Source: Dimargaris cristalligena (lineage: Eukaryota; Kickxellomycota; Dimargaritomycetes; Dimargaritales; Dimargaritaceae). Taken from it: DNA of 35,985 nucleotides. The stretch's first letter is position 1, and the number at the start of each line of letters is the position of its first letter. This document shows positions 12,049 through 22,515 of this stretch, piece by piece. The position numbers and the translations under genes are program-made. Where the stretch lies: NCBI GenBank assembly GCA_027576995.1, contig JANBQC010000269.1:1-35985 (forward strand), in the 5' to 3' direction. A model generated the notes under the pieces. The model was given only the letters and a program-made list of their open reading frames with translations. It searched no databases and was not told the origin of the DNA.

Positions 12049-13494
12049 GAACGGGCGCTGTATCTAGTATATCTTTTCGAACAGTTGGTGCGGCTGGTTA
12101 AATTCGGCATTTCGCAGGGCCACCGGTATATACAGCCGGCCCACTTGCCGCCTGCCTTATTTTAATTCGAAGTAGATGTTCCTACTGTTAAATCTAATCA
12201 GATCTTATTTACAATCAATTGGGTTGGGCCAACCCTAATATATTTAGACGGAATAGTTTGCACCTGTCGCTCTGAGGATTATTGCTTTATCCTAATGAAC
12301 TTCCTATGGTCCCGAATTATTTTTTGAGAATTGTCAAAGGAAAGGGCTATACTGATAGTGCCATAAAACCTTATTTGGTCCACTGCCCATTTAAAAAACA
12401 CGGTGAGCAGGGCTCTGTTATGTTTAGGTTCAGTAAATAACAGTCCTGATGACGATTAGTTAGGGTCTGGCTTGCAGAGTTGTTTTTATTGATACATAAA
12501 TTGGGGATTGGATCGGTTTGGCATATAGGAGGGAGCTATTGGGCTACCATAGCGCTCACTCAACTAATCAATAAACTACCCTGGCATCTCGATTGAACTA
12601 GCCAGAGTATTCCGACTACATCATTGGGTGATATAATCGGAGCTATTTTGGGGTAAGGTCCGCTGGGTACCTGGTGATAGAATTTGGGGTCATTGGACAA
12701 GATGGTAACGTCTTTTCCGGGGGGAATACTTACAGTATTATTATAGTTTATGGTAGACCTCTGGTGGCCAATGAGGTTTCTATATCGTCACCGTGCATAT
12801 TTATGGATACAACCATATTTTAGTGCGGAAATTGCGTAGACACTATACTGGTAATACAGGGAGTGGTAATAAGAGGCCGAAATATAGGTTAGTTGGGTGT
12901 AATAATCGGGGTTGTCCCAAATTCATCTTGGCCCCTATTACGATAGGTTTGTCCTACTATCATCAAGGCACTCTGTTCTTCATTGGTTCGGTCATTCCCG
13001 GCTAAATATGGGCATCCCGCTCATCTTAATGACTGGCCACTCAGAATCATACTTTGCAGAGCTGAGTCTCTCTTTTTTTAGGCACCATTTAAAGACGCAA
13101 AGTTGATAGACAAACGAGAGGGGTCATTGCCTATGCTGTAATTAATCATAATAGGGATTGATGACCAAATTGGTATATTAGGTACCAGAGGCCCATCATC
13201 CATGTGATCAGTGGAGTCGTAATAACCTGGGGCACGGACAACCGAACTGGTGAATAGCCCGGTCGTTTAGGCGAATGGCTCGAAACTATAGACTGCGGAT
13301 TTCTGTTACCTCTACAAGGCATGTCAGAGCTGATGTGGCAGTTCATCACCAATGAAGCATAGTATTAGGGGGTATTTAGCGGATGTAAACAATTCTTTAA
13401 AATGTCTGCGTCGGAGTCTAATGATTAGTGACCACTAAGCGAGGGCAATAATGTGCGCCAACACTACCCCTTTTTGCAGTAGTTTATTTATTGG

Positions 13495-13505
13495 TATATA
13501 TATAT
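13495..13505. repeat. AT run truncated by gap
   Basis: An alternating TA run extends directly into the N stretch, so its true length is unknown. Confidence 0.9.
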
Positions 13506-13515
13506 NNNNNNNNNN
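13506..13515. other. Assembly gap (10 N)
   Basis: Ten N characters sit between an AT microsatellite and a GC-rich stub of about 55 bases. A run of exactly ten is a typical placeholder for a gap of uncertain size. Confidence 0.98.
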
Positions 13516-13589
13516 GTGCCCCCTCCGCGCCGGCCAGCCTGGGCGCCACCACGCCCCCCTGCAGCACTAGAAGATTGATTGGTAGATAG

Positions 13590-13610
13590 ATATATATATA
13601 TATATATATA
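13590..13610. repeat. (AT)10 microsatellite
   Basis: An uninterrupted AT dinucleotide run about 75 bases after the assembly gap. Confidence 0.95.
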
Positions 13611-14344
13611 CTATGGAGCTGGCCGCACTACCAGCATACCAAAGTTTTCAGGGAGGGAGTCATGCGCCCAAACGTCTCGGAAAACTTGTACACTGCAGCA
13701 GCGAATATCTAGGCCAGTGATTAGTAGTTAATAGCCCGCTGGTTAATTTAGACCAAAATTATCGAAGCCGAGGCTAGGCAGGAATATTTGGGACTAGTGG
13801 TAATTCGTTGCGGGGCTGGTTAATAGACTAACTAGGGCTCTCGTCGGCCGAGAGGTAGGCGCAAGTGGTCGACAAGGCTGTAGGAATAGGCGAATATTGA
13901 AATGGTATCGAATGCAGGTGCACGTCATTCAAGGCACCTGACCCGCTGTGACTGGCAACTGCGCGCATTCACACAGAGACAGAGGAAAGAGGGAAACAGC
14001 CCCTGCACGATCCGCTCTGGCCGGGGTCCGTCCCGGTTTACAGAAGGAGGGCCAAAAGTAGACCGAGTACTGCTGTTGGACCCTTTCTTCACCTCTTTCT
14101 TTCACTTTATCTCCCGGACATATTCCTACCCATTCTCTTTTATTATTCCTAACCCTTCATCGCCTTTTCCACCTAAACGGTTTTAAGACCGCATTACCCC
14201 TCTGCTGAGCCCTATCGCCCGTCTTTTCCCCGTCCCCGTCGCGCGCTCTCTGCGACTTCATTGAAAACAACTCTTCCTCCCTCCCATCTTTACAAACCAC
14301 TCGCTCGCCATTGTCCAGCCTCTCCACGCGTTCCTTCATCACTC

Positions 14345-14353
14345 ATGCCATGA
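14345..14353 (+). other. Minimal upstream ORF overlapping the carrier start
   Basis: ATG CCA TGA encodes Met-Pro-stop. Its stop codon overlaps the proposed carrier start at 14350 (ATGA). If the transcript includes it, translation of the carrier would need leaky scanning or reinitiation. Confidence 0.45.
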
Positions 14354-17205
14354 CAGAGCCCAGAGGTAAGCAACCCCTCCCATCTCTACCCGCCCCTACA
14401 CTGACCAAAGGGTCCATGGCAGTCGCTTTGCAACTAGCTCTCACTCACACTGTCTCTTGCGAATTCCCCTCCTTGATTTTGCCCTGAACAGAGTCCGACG
14501 CCTACCTCGCGGCTTCCGCCTGGAAGAGCTTCGTCGCCGGCACATTTGGTGGTAAGTCACCCGCATATACTCTGCCGTATTCACGGTCTTCCCTAAATAC
14601 CACTACTACTAGTCTCAAGGGACGCATGTAACCAGCACTTGAGTTGAGGGAGATATCCTGACTATTATTCCTCTATACCTCCCAACCTTCTCTCACCTAT
14701 CCCTATGTACCCCCCCCCTCTCTCCAACTGTTTCTTCGCCGTCACATATAAAACTATCGTCCTGGGAATCTCGTCCGCTTTTGGACTATCGTGCCGCTCT
14801 CCGGTTGGCTGGCGTAGGTTGTGCCGGTTTGTTTGTCGGCCACCCTTTTGGTAAGTTGGCCCATTCGCCAGGGATTATGTGTCCCCCAGTTATTAGACCT
14901 TTTTTTATTGTAGGGATTGATGTAGAATATTAGACACTGAGCCCCGGCTTTACCGGAAACACCTCCATTTATTGACCTAAATTGCTCAATAATGGTATAT
15001 TTTACCACAAGGCAAAATTACCCCATTGATTTTGATATCATCGCCAGTCGCATCAGCTGACCTGGATATGCTTGAAATGGGCAATCCCTGGCTGATAACA
15101 CTGATCCTGATGATTATTGTTGTATGCCTGACCTCTCTCTCTCTCCTATTCCCCTCCCTGACCCCTGTCTTGATCCCACTACAGATACTAGTAAGTAAAT
15201 TATGTGGTACCTGTCTGATTAATGCGGATAAGCGATCTAATTATGACACATACCTTAGGCAGACTCATAGATCAATCTTATCCAGTGTACCACCCTCCTT
15301 CCATTATCTGGGATTTAACACCCCTTTCCACTTATGCTGCAACACATTCCAACAGTCAAGGTCCGTCTACAGTCACAGACCCAAACCACCATGCGATACT
15401 CGGGGACTTGGAATTGTCTGGTTAATATTGTGCGGAAAGAGAAGGTAAGATATATAGTTATCAAAAGCTACTCGGTCAATGGCCGTGTTTCGGTTCTCGT
15501 CATCCACACTATTATAACCTCAGATGGATGGTTTGATTGCTCGAACCAGCCAGGGCAGGGCAGACAGGCTGAGCATCAGATCCATAGTATGGTTTATTGG
15601 TCTCTAATTTCCTTATGATTGATTATATTTCTACACTCGACTCCCGAACACTCTAGGTCCAAGGTCTATTTAAGGGCATGGTACGTACACTATAAACACC
15701 CCGGTGAAATTCGACTCCTTTTCCTTATGGACAGACCCATTGACCTCGGCTATTTATCCTATCATCCATAGTTAATACGAGCCTGACATTTCCCTGATAA
15801 CATCAATTGGTTTACTTCTGTCTATTTACCGTGGCTCCAGGCATCACCCTTGGTAAGTATTTATCCAAACCACTAGTTCCCCCATACCGTGTGTCCACGT
15901 TGATGAATCATACTAGAATTCCGATGAAAACGTACGTGATCATACACATGGGCTAATCGGTATTCTTATCTTTCATATTCCTACTGTGCACACCCTCGGG
16001 CTATTTTTGACTGATGACGACGCTCTTTTCAGGCCGGGGTTGCAGCAGTGAATGCAGTTATTTTTAGCGTCTACGAAACATCCCTAACCCTCCAAACCCA
16101 GGCTACGGGGGCCGATCCCACTCTTGGACAGGTATTCGCGGCCGGCCTTGTGACGGGGGTTGTCAGCAGGTACTGTTACTTTATGGCGATTGCCTCTTTT
16201 ATTTGTTATGTGTTAGAATATTCCCCCGGACTCAGTCAATACTCACCACCTGTAATGTCCGATATAATGCCCACGCACCCCCCAGCCAAAACCATCGGAC
16301 CCGGTGGGATTTCATTCGACCAATGAGCACTACTAACCGGGTTACTCTACTGCCCTATGCCCTATTTTGCCACATCCCCATCTTCTAGCATCATCACCTG
16401 CCCCATGGAACTGGCCAAAATCCGGCTTCAGAATCAAATACCTGCTGACCAGGGCATAATGGCCGGGAAGGGAGCCACCGCGCCGCTAAAGGGACCCCTA
16501 GACTGTTTTATGCGTACGTTCCGCCAAGGAGGGATGCGGGCGTGCTACCGGGGATTTACACCCACCATTCTTCGCGAGCTTAGCTTGGGCCCGTATTTTG
16601 TATCGTACGAACTTTACTGCCGGTGGCTCAAACCGGTGGACCGGGATATCGACGACCTAGGGCCCATGTCCCTGATTTTGGCCGGGGGCTTTGCTGGTAT
16701 CACAGCGTGGCTCACCACCTATCCGATGGGTAAGTGTTGGGAATGGGAATGGGAATGGGAATAAGAATAGGAGGTTCTCTTGAAAAGGGGTCCGGTATTT
16801 ATGTTGTGTCCAGTCCAGGGGTATAGGCTATTGTTTTTATAGGTGATGCACAGGACCGTGTCCGTGACCGTGTTGACCCGCCGACTAACCGATAGGCTTG
16901 TCCCTTCCACTTGGCCTTTCCCCTACATTCCGGACTCTACCGGTATTTTAGATGTGATCAAAACCCGTATGCAGGACATTGATCCCCAAGCCGTGAAAAA
17001 ATCACCCTACCGAACCATGTTGGGAACGGCTTGCGCGTGTTATCAAGAAGGCGGGGCCAGGGTGTTTTTCCGCGGCCTTAACGCCACCATCATCCGGGCC
17101 TTCCCATGTAATGCAGCCACGTTTTTCGTGTATGCCACGGCCATGCGATTCATGAACCGCGAATCATATAGTACTGCATCCACACCTCTACCAGAAACCG
17201 AATAA
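14350..17205 (+). CDS. Mitochondrial carrier, SLC25A29-like (basic amino acid/acylcarnitine type)
   Basis: This is an inner-membrane mitochondrial carrier with three ~100-residue repeats. Ten exons were assembled: 14350-14365, 14492-14551, 14818-14850, 15185-15190, 15356-15444, 15657-15680, 15841-15852, 16033-16169, 16389-16729 and 16952-17205. All introns are GT...AG and the frame is continuous, giving 323 residues, the usual carrier size. The three Px[DE]xx[KR] signatures are PFDTIK (35-40), PMELAK (131-136) and PMDVIK (238-243). FVGHPFDTIKVRLQ, the KGMASPL turn and CPMELAKIRLQ resemble human SLC25A29 and its relatives in the carnitine/acylcarnitine and ornithine group. The exact substrate cannot be told from sequence. 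Several exons are very short (16, 6, 24 and 12 nt), yet each adds residues conserved in the family. Confidence 0.93.
14851..15184 (+). other. Carrier intron 3
   Basis: The donor is GTAAGT. The acceptor CTACAG is preceded by a long CT-rich polypyrimidine tract at about 15128-15183. It precedes the 6-nt exon. Confidence 0.85.
15185..15190 (+). other. 6-nt microexon of the carrier gene
   Basis: ATACTA lies between a strong CTACAG acceptor and a GTAAGT donor. With the flanking G and the following A it gives Asp-Thr plus the first base of Ile. This completes the PFDTIK signature of repeat 1. Without it the frame is kept, but the signature becomes PFVK and the essential acidic residue is lost. Confidence 0.85.
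15657..15680 (+). other. 24-nt microexon of the carrier gene
   Basis: This phase-0 exon lies between a TCTAG acceptor and a GTACGT donor and encodes VQGLFKGM. The segment corresponds to the conserved GLYKG turn after the first matrix helix in SLC25 carriers. Confidence 0.85.
15841..15852 (+). other. 12-nt microexon of the carrier gene
   Basis: GCATCACCCTTG lies between a CTCCAG acceptor and a GTAAGT donor, in phase 0. It encodes Ala-Ser-Pro-Leu, which matches the conserved SPL of the KG-x-x-SPL motif at the start of the second transmembrane helix. Confidence 0.85.
16739..16762. repeat. (GGGAAT)4 tandem repeat
   Basis: Four perfect hexamer units lie just inside intron 9 of the carrier gene, followed by degenerate copies (AATAAG, AATAGG). 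Confidence 0.95.
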
Positions 17206-17737
17206 TGTACAGGAGAGCTTAGATGTAGTGTATTCCTCCACCAGCCCCACCGGTTAGTTCTTTAATAACCCTGTATTGCTACTAGCGTCCAATTCTATTT
17301 TTATATTTATTCCAAAACCTGATTATATATTATATTGCAATTTATTTTTACATGGCATTTCACCGCAGCCGCTCCGGCGGGGATTCTTTTATTTCTATTA
17401 TTCTATGGATTTTATCACACATGATAGTCTATTTGTTTTCTGGAGGTTACACAATGGGGAAGGGGGTTTTTGAATTTGGAATGTTTAAGTGTATGGGAGA
17501 GTGTATTTTTCTCTTTTGGATGGCAAAAGTAGGTCTCTGGGGGAATTGGCCGACAACGTGGGGCCAGTAGGCTAAATCAAGGTAAATAGGGCTCTGTCCA
17601 AGGGGTCAGGGACCCCACCCGATAGACAAGGGAGGGGGGCATTCCTCAGCTTGCGTCATATGGGAAATACACGGAAAGGCAGGACAAATCGAGAGACGGA
17701 TAGAATGTGGTCAGGATCAACCCAACAGGTGGGGAGG

Positions 17738-17772
17738 GTATTAGGTATTATTAGGTATTAGGTGGTGGTGGT
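17738..17772. repeat. Short direct repeats (TATTAGG) with GGT run
   Basis: Three TATTAGG copies, with one extra TAT, run into a (GGT)n tract. It is a small low-complexity patch in the spacer. Confidence 0.8.
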
Positions 17773-18009
17773 TAGTCAGGGTCATAATTGTGTGGGTGGG
17801 AGGAATGGACATGGAGTATCACATGACTTGTAGGCCAGGTATAATGGGGATTGGTGAGGAATAAGGCTATTTATAGTAGTGGTCGTAGTTATAAGGGAGA
17901 GGGCACTATCCGCTAGATAGGAATAGGTAATGGGCCTGAATGAGTATATTATAGACTAGCGCAACTGCCCTATCTCCCCTTCCCTTCCACTCACACCATA
18001 CCACTTTCC

Positions 18010-18026
18010 CTCTCTCTCTCTCTCTC
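18010..18026. repeat. (CT)8 microsatellite
   Basis: A pure CT run within the pyrimidine-rich promoter region of the GUCD1-like gene. Confidence 0.95.
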
Positions 18027-18167
18027 CCGCACCTTACCACTCCTCTGCTTCTATAAGGCTCCACTTCTCCCTCCCTCACCAGCTCACTGGTTTTGACTTC
18101 CGCTATTACTTTTCTCTTTTAAAACCACTGGTTCCCTTCAATCGCTTCGTTTCGGCTCCTATCTTTT

Positions 18168-18175
18168 TATAAATA
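18168..18175 (+). promoter_or_regulatory. Possible TATA box, GUCD1-like gene
   Basis: TATAAATA lies 165 bases before the proposed start codon, between CT-rich tracts. The position is plausible for a fungal promoter but untested. Confidence 0.35.
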
Positions 18176-18332
18176 CGGAAATATCTGGAGCATAACGCCC
18201 CGACTCTAGTTTTTATTCTTACTGCCTCTCTCCGTTTCTCGACATTCACCAGTTCCAGTCTTATTTGATATATATATATAACCTTACTCATTTACATTTA
18301 CACAGCCTTCCACGTTTCGGTCGCCTCCGGCC

Positions 18333-20655
18333 ATGCCGTCGTTACAGACTGCCCTCCCTTATTCCCAAGCTCCTTTTGTTTTTTATAGCCCCCCCAAGTC
18401 CGAGGCTTCCCTTGGTGAACCGGACTGTGGAATCCCACCACGCCCTTTAACCGCTACTACTACTACTACCGGTACCACTTTGAATACAGCCCCGCCGCCC
18501 GTCGCTTCTGTACCGCCTGGAATTTCTAGGGCCAGCTTGAGTTCGAGTTCCACTTCGCCTTCGACACCCGGTGTCAGTAGTGGTCCCAGTTCGGTTTCGG
18601 GTCCTCCTTTGACGCCTGCTTCAGCAGCGTCTTCGTCACCCCCCTTTGCGCTTCGCATCGGTTGGCCGGACTTTGGGGTCCCCTTTGCTCCCCGCATGCT
18701 CTTCTCGTATCTACTTAGTTCCCGGCGAAACTCCGCTCCCCAACCCCCCCTGCTTAGCTGTACCTCGGAAACTGCTCCCCCGGCTTCGTCGAGTAATGGG
18801 TGTGGTGGTTCCTTGCCCTCCCGGCGGCCTGCCTTAGACGGGACAACGGCCCACCCTTGTTTGGCGGACCCGGGGTCGTCCACCGGGGGGGTGCCCGGCC
18901 CGGACCCCGCCGTCGCCCTGTCCTACCCCCTGGCCCGCACTTTCCCCCGTGGTGGGGGAGGTTCGGCCACCGCCGCCGCCACCACCCCCCGGTTGGGTGA
19001 GACGGCCAGTGGAGGCGGGGTAAATGGGAACCCCCACCTCAGTCCCCAGGCGAGTTACCAGACGCTGGGGCGGCGGCCCCTGCTGGCCGACCAGCCCGAA
19101 CAGAGCCACTCGGCCCCGCACCCGGTCCCGACCCACCTGTTACAACGGACCCCATCCGTCAGTCATATAGAAGGGGGTGGGGCCACTGCTTCGGCGACAG
19201 CAACAGAGGGAGCGGCAGCGGTGGGACCCGTCGTCCCTCTGCACCTCTCGGCCCCGGGTCTGGGTTCGACCGCGGAGTCGTCCCCAACTTTGGTTTCCCG
19301 GACCTCCACTCCCCTTTCCGACCCCGAATCCCCTTCTCCTTCTGTTCTCCCCCACGTATCCTCCCGATTATTATTGACCGGTTCCCTGCCCCATATGCCC
19401 CGGAAACGACCCCGCACGTTTTATCACCCCGTTCCCCATATCATGCAGGTAAGTAGTCAATGAAGGGGGACACCGCCCTGAATTCAACCCTCCTTGGGCC
19501 ATGCAGTCGTTCAACCGGTTTTTTACGGCGGCCCGGTGGCTCCGATCCCGCAACCTCCCGCGACTTAGGAGGAGGGTCCACGGAAAGAGCCGTGTTCGGA
19601 GGTGGTACAGGATTCTGGACTTATTCGGGTCTACTGTGTATATACACCCCCTACCGCACCCTTCATCTAAAATTAACTACGGAACCCTTCTAATATTCAC
19701 CACCTGCATATTCTGACATTTTGGAAATTGCCCCCCCCCCATATACCCCCCTAAATTATCCCGTCGTCCCTCCGTCGTAGTGGTACTCTTGGGATTGTGG
19801 CCTGGCCTGCGTCTGTATGATCCTCCACTACTACGGGCTCACCCAATTCAACATGGAGGATCTCCTCCGCTACTGCAAATGCGAGTCCATTTGGACGATC
19901 GATGTCGCCTTCATTCTGCGCAAATTCTTGGGAGTTGATTTTACCTATTACACCCGCTACCTAGGGATCAACCCCGAATACGCCGGCAATACGTTTTACC
20001 AGGACACCATCGACGAGGACCAGCAGCGCGTCGAACAGCTGTTCCAAGTGGCCCATCGGAACAACGTGCGTATCATTCGGATTGCCCTGCCGCTCCTGGA
20101 TATAAAACGCTTTGTTGCCGAACGGAAATTCGCGATCATTATGTTGGTTAATGCGCGGCTCCTGCGGTGCGAGTATTGTACGGTAGGTATTACTAGTCCC
20201 TCGCCCCATCTATCCTCCCCCCCTTTCGCTTCGTTTGGTTTAGGACTCGTATTTTAATAGAATAATGTTCAAGAAGGATTAGTTACGTACGCCCCGGCGA
20301 ATTGGTTTCACCCCTACAACATTGCTAATGCCTATTTCTATGCTTAATTGTAACCCTTGTTGAATGTTTTTTACTCACCCGGCTACGTTGGGTAACCATT
20401 ACACTATATTCCCCTCCGTAGCAAGAGTCCAAGCGGACGCACTGCCTATCCTACACCTGCCTAAAGACGCTCTTTGACACCAAGGAGTACGTGGGCCACT
20501 TTATCCTGGTGGTCGGGTACAACTTCATCCTCGATACGTTTTATTACCGGGATCCGGCACTGGAAGATGAGCTGTGCCAGATTAAGGCATCGGTTCTCGA
20601 AAAGGCCCGGGCCAGCGATGGGACTGACTTTGACAGTATCGTGGTGCGACTTTGA
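18333..20655 (+). CDS. GUCD1-like protein (Guanylate_cyc_2 family) with long disordered N-terminus
   Basis: Three exons were assembled, 18333-19448, 19781-20182 and 20422-20655, with both introns in phase 0, giving 583 residues. Residues 1-350 are low-complexity Ser/Pro/Gly/Thr-rich with no recognisable fold. A basic PRKRPR patch is at 356-361. From about 366 the protein matches human GUCD1: HPVPHIMQ-WYSWDCGLAC, SIWTIDVAFIL, a VNQLF-like block (VEQLF), IIMLVNA, GHFILVVGYN and a C-terminal ASDGTDFDSIV. The family is named for proposed guanylyl cyclase activity, but the fold resembles C39-type papain-like peptidases. C378, H532 and D550 are placed like a Cys-His-Asp triad. Both splice joins fall inside or just before conserved blocks, which confirms them. 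True activity is unknown. Confidence 0.93.
19449..19780 (+). other. GUCD1-like gene, intron 1 (332 nt)
   Basis: The donor is GTAAGT and the acceptor is CGTAG. Both flanking exons are in phase 0. It divides the disordered N-terminal part from the conserved domain almost exactly, just before WYSWDCG. Confidence 0.9.
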
Positions 20656-21978
20656 TCGGCATTGTGACTGTTCAGTCGGTGCTTCCACCCAAGGCCACAC
20701 GGGATTATCTGGCCACATCCCATACCATACTAGAGTGTTGCCTACCGATCTTCATATTGAAAAAACTCCAGCATCATCTTCATTAGTAGGAAGTCCAAGG
20801 CCATTCGCCTCGACCTTCACCAATACCACACCTCTCCTGATGTACCTTGCTTACCATTGTTTCATTGTTTCCTGTTCTCCGCACCTATCCACCTCGGATA
20901 GGACTCGTCCCGAATTATTATTCTTTAACCACCCTTTCGAAGTCTGTAATTTTAGCATCAGCATACCATTTACCCATTCTATTCACACCGAGCTGCCTTC
21001 TTTTAATGTCCTCCTATTTAGCGGGATTTTCTTTTCTTTTCTTTTCGGGTTTACTTTTTCTCGTCGCCATAGGTAGGGTCATGCACCTTCTCCTCTCTGC
21101 TGGCCGCTCATTCATGCACATAGTCTACAATTTTTTACACCCACTGTCGTTATATTCTATTTTTTTACTCATGAGTTCCTTTCCTCTACTCAATACCGAT
21201 ATTGATGTAATTGTACTCCTTTTTACACATTTCTTATACTACTAAATCCGGAGCCCACGTTGCCCTTGTGGTGGTCGACTCGACCCACCTACTTAATGGG
21301 TACCCCGTTGGTCTCCACCCTATACATTTTTCTGAACACATAGAGTAAAGCGTTGACTGGCAGGGATGAAGGGGGCGGGGTTAAACCTTCGGAACAAGCC
21401 TGTTTGACTAGGAAGCTATTACATCTCTTGCACCATTCCACTGCTGGCCAATTATTATTTTGTTGCCTATGGGCCAGATGAAACTCTAAAGATGATGGGC
21501 GTCAATCAGTTGTTGGGGGAAGTATACTGTACAGAGAATCTGGAAAGCGGCCGTAGTGTGTGTATGTGTGCCTCTTCTGGTCTCCATGCCGTCCAGTCCA
21601 ATCAGTAAAGGTCTATTATGAAGGATTATAAATAAACGGACTCGCTGCAGTTGGCCGCTCACATTGAGAAGGGAAAAGGACAGCTGGGTGATTGTGACAT
21701 GTCCGCTAGATGTCGGTTTATGCCCCAATCCAAACGTCAACTGGCTGTATGGAGGAGGGGGTGTCGTTGGGAAGAAACGGGTCAGCCAGAATCACGCCAG
21801 TTCAAGAATTTAGTCTTTTAGATGGCAAGATATAGAGGATACCATAAAAGAGATTGGGGCAGATGTGGGGGATTGTAGTCTAATAGAGGATATCTGCTTA
21901 TCACCTGGCTGTCCTGCTAGGCATTCCCCTGGCCAGACCCTCACAAGCCCTAGCGACTGCCTATCAGTAAATAGATCT

Positions 21979-22000
21979 ATATATATATATATATATATAT
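21979..22000. repeat. (AT)11 microsatellite
   Basis: An uninterrupted AT dinucleotide run in the spacer. Confidence 0.95.
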
Positions 22001-22468
22001 TCATAAATGATTAAGAAAGACCTTGGGGCGCGGGGAAGATGGGGGTTGTGCTGTATCCTAACAGAATGACCAGCGAATACCGACCATTCGCCAGCCAAGG
22101 CCCCTTATTCTCTTCATGATAATAGTCAACCAAAAGTGGAGTGTATTCTGAGAGCCCCTCAACGTGCGGACCCCACCATTCCGACTACGACTTCCAATTG
22201 CGGGGACTCCGCACACCCACGCACATCCACACCTACTCACTAACTAGTAGAGTCCCCTTCCCCTTTTCGTCTTTGTATTTTTTTGGTCCTTTATTCAACT
22301 TATCTTATTTCTATGTGCCTCTTAATACCTAATATTCTTCAACCCAGCTCTACTAAAACTAAACTCCGCTTTTCATTAACCGCCATTGTCGTCGGCCGTG
22401 CTGTCCAACGACCTTTCTGATGCTCACCAGCCAGGCGTAGCACTGGGCTTTTATTATATCCCCCTCTT

Positions 22469-22491
22469 ATATATATATATATATATATATA
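22469..22491. repeat. (AT)11 microsatellite before a start codon
   Basis: An uninterrupted AT run ends 25 bases before the ATG of the CaaX-protein gene. It therefore probably lies in its 5' leader or core promoter, where length changes could affect expression. Confidence 0.95.
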
Positions 22492-22515
22492 CAGCTATAG
22501 AGCCAGCGGACGAGC

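Larger units (their letters stand above)
12049..14349. other. Gene-free stretch containing an assembly gap
   Basis: No supportable gene is seen over 2.3 kb. It contains a 10-N gap (13506-13515) flanked by AT runs, a short GC-rich stub after the gap, and from about 14080 a pyrimidine-rich leader for the carrier gene. A small hairpin (CTCTCG/CGAGAG) lies near 13838-13854. Confidence 0.55.
17206..18332. other. Intergenic spacer carrier/GUCD1-like gene
   Basis: This 1.1-kb spacer has no supportable gene. It includes TATTAGG-type direct repeats near 17738-17772, (CT)8 at 18010-18026, a TATAAATA string at 18168-18175 and a pyrimidine-rich leader before the downstream start. Confidence 0.6.
20656..22515. 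other. Gene-free spacer
   Basis: No supportable gene is seen in 1.86 kb. A stretch at 20847-21245 is open and hydrophobic, but it starts at TTG, is T-rich and looks like chance. Long AT microsatellites lie at 21979-22000 and 22469-22491, the second only 25 bases before the next start codon. Confidence 0.55.

Noticed and set aside
15530..15555. tRNA B-box-like string GGTTCGAG on the minus strand
   Set aside because: No matching A box, anticodon arm or acceptor stem is found; it lies inside a carrier intron.
18383..18883. 166-codon minus-strand frame
   Set aside because: Shadow of the GC-rich, low-complexity first exon of the GUCD1-like gene.
20847..21245. Hydrophobic 132-codon frame after the GUCD1-like gene
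   Set aside because: It starts at TTG in a T-rich stretch, which by itself produces Leu/Phe/Ser-rich translations.
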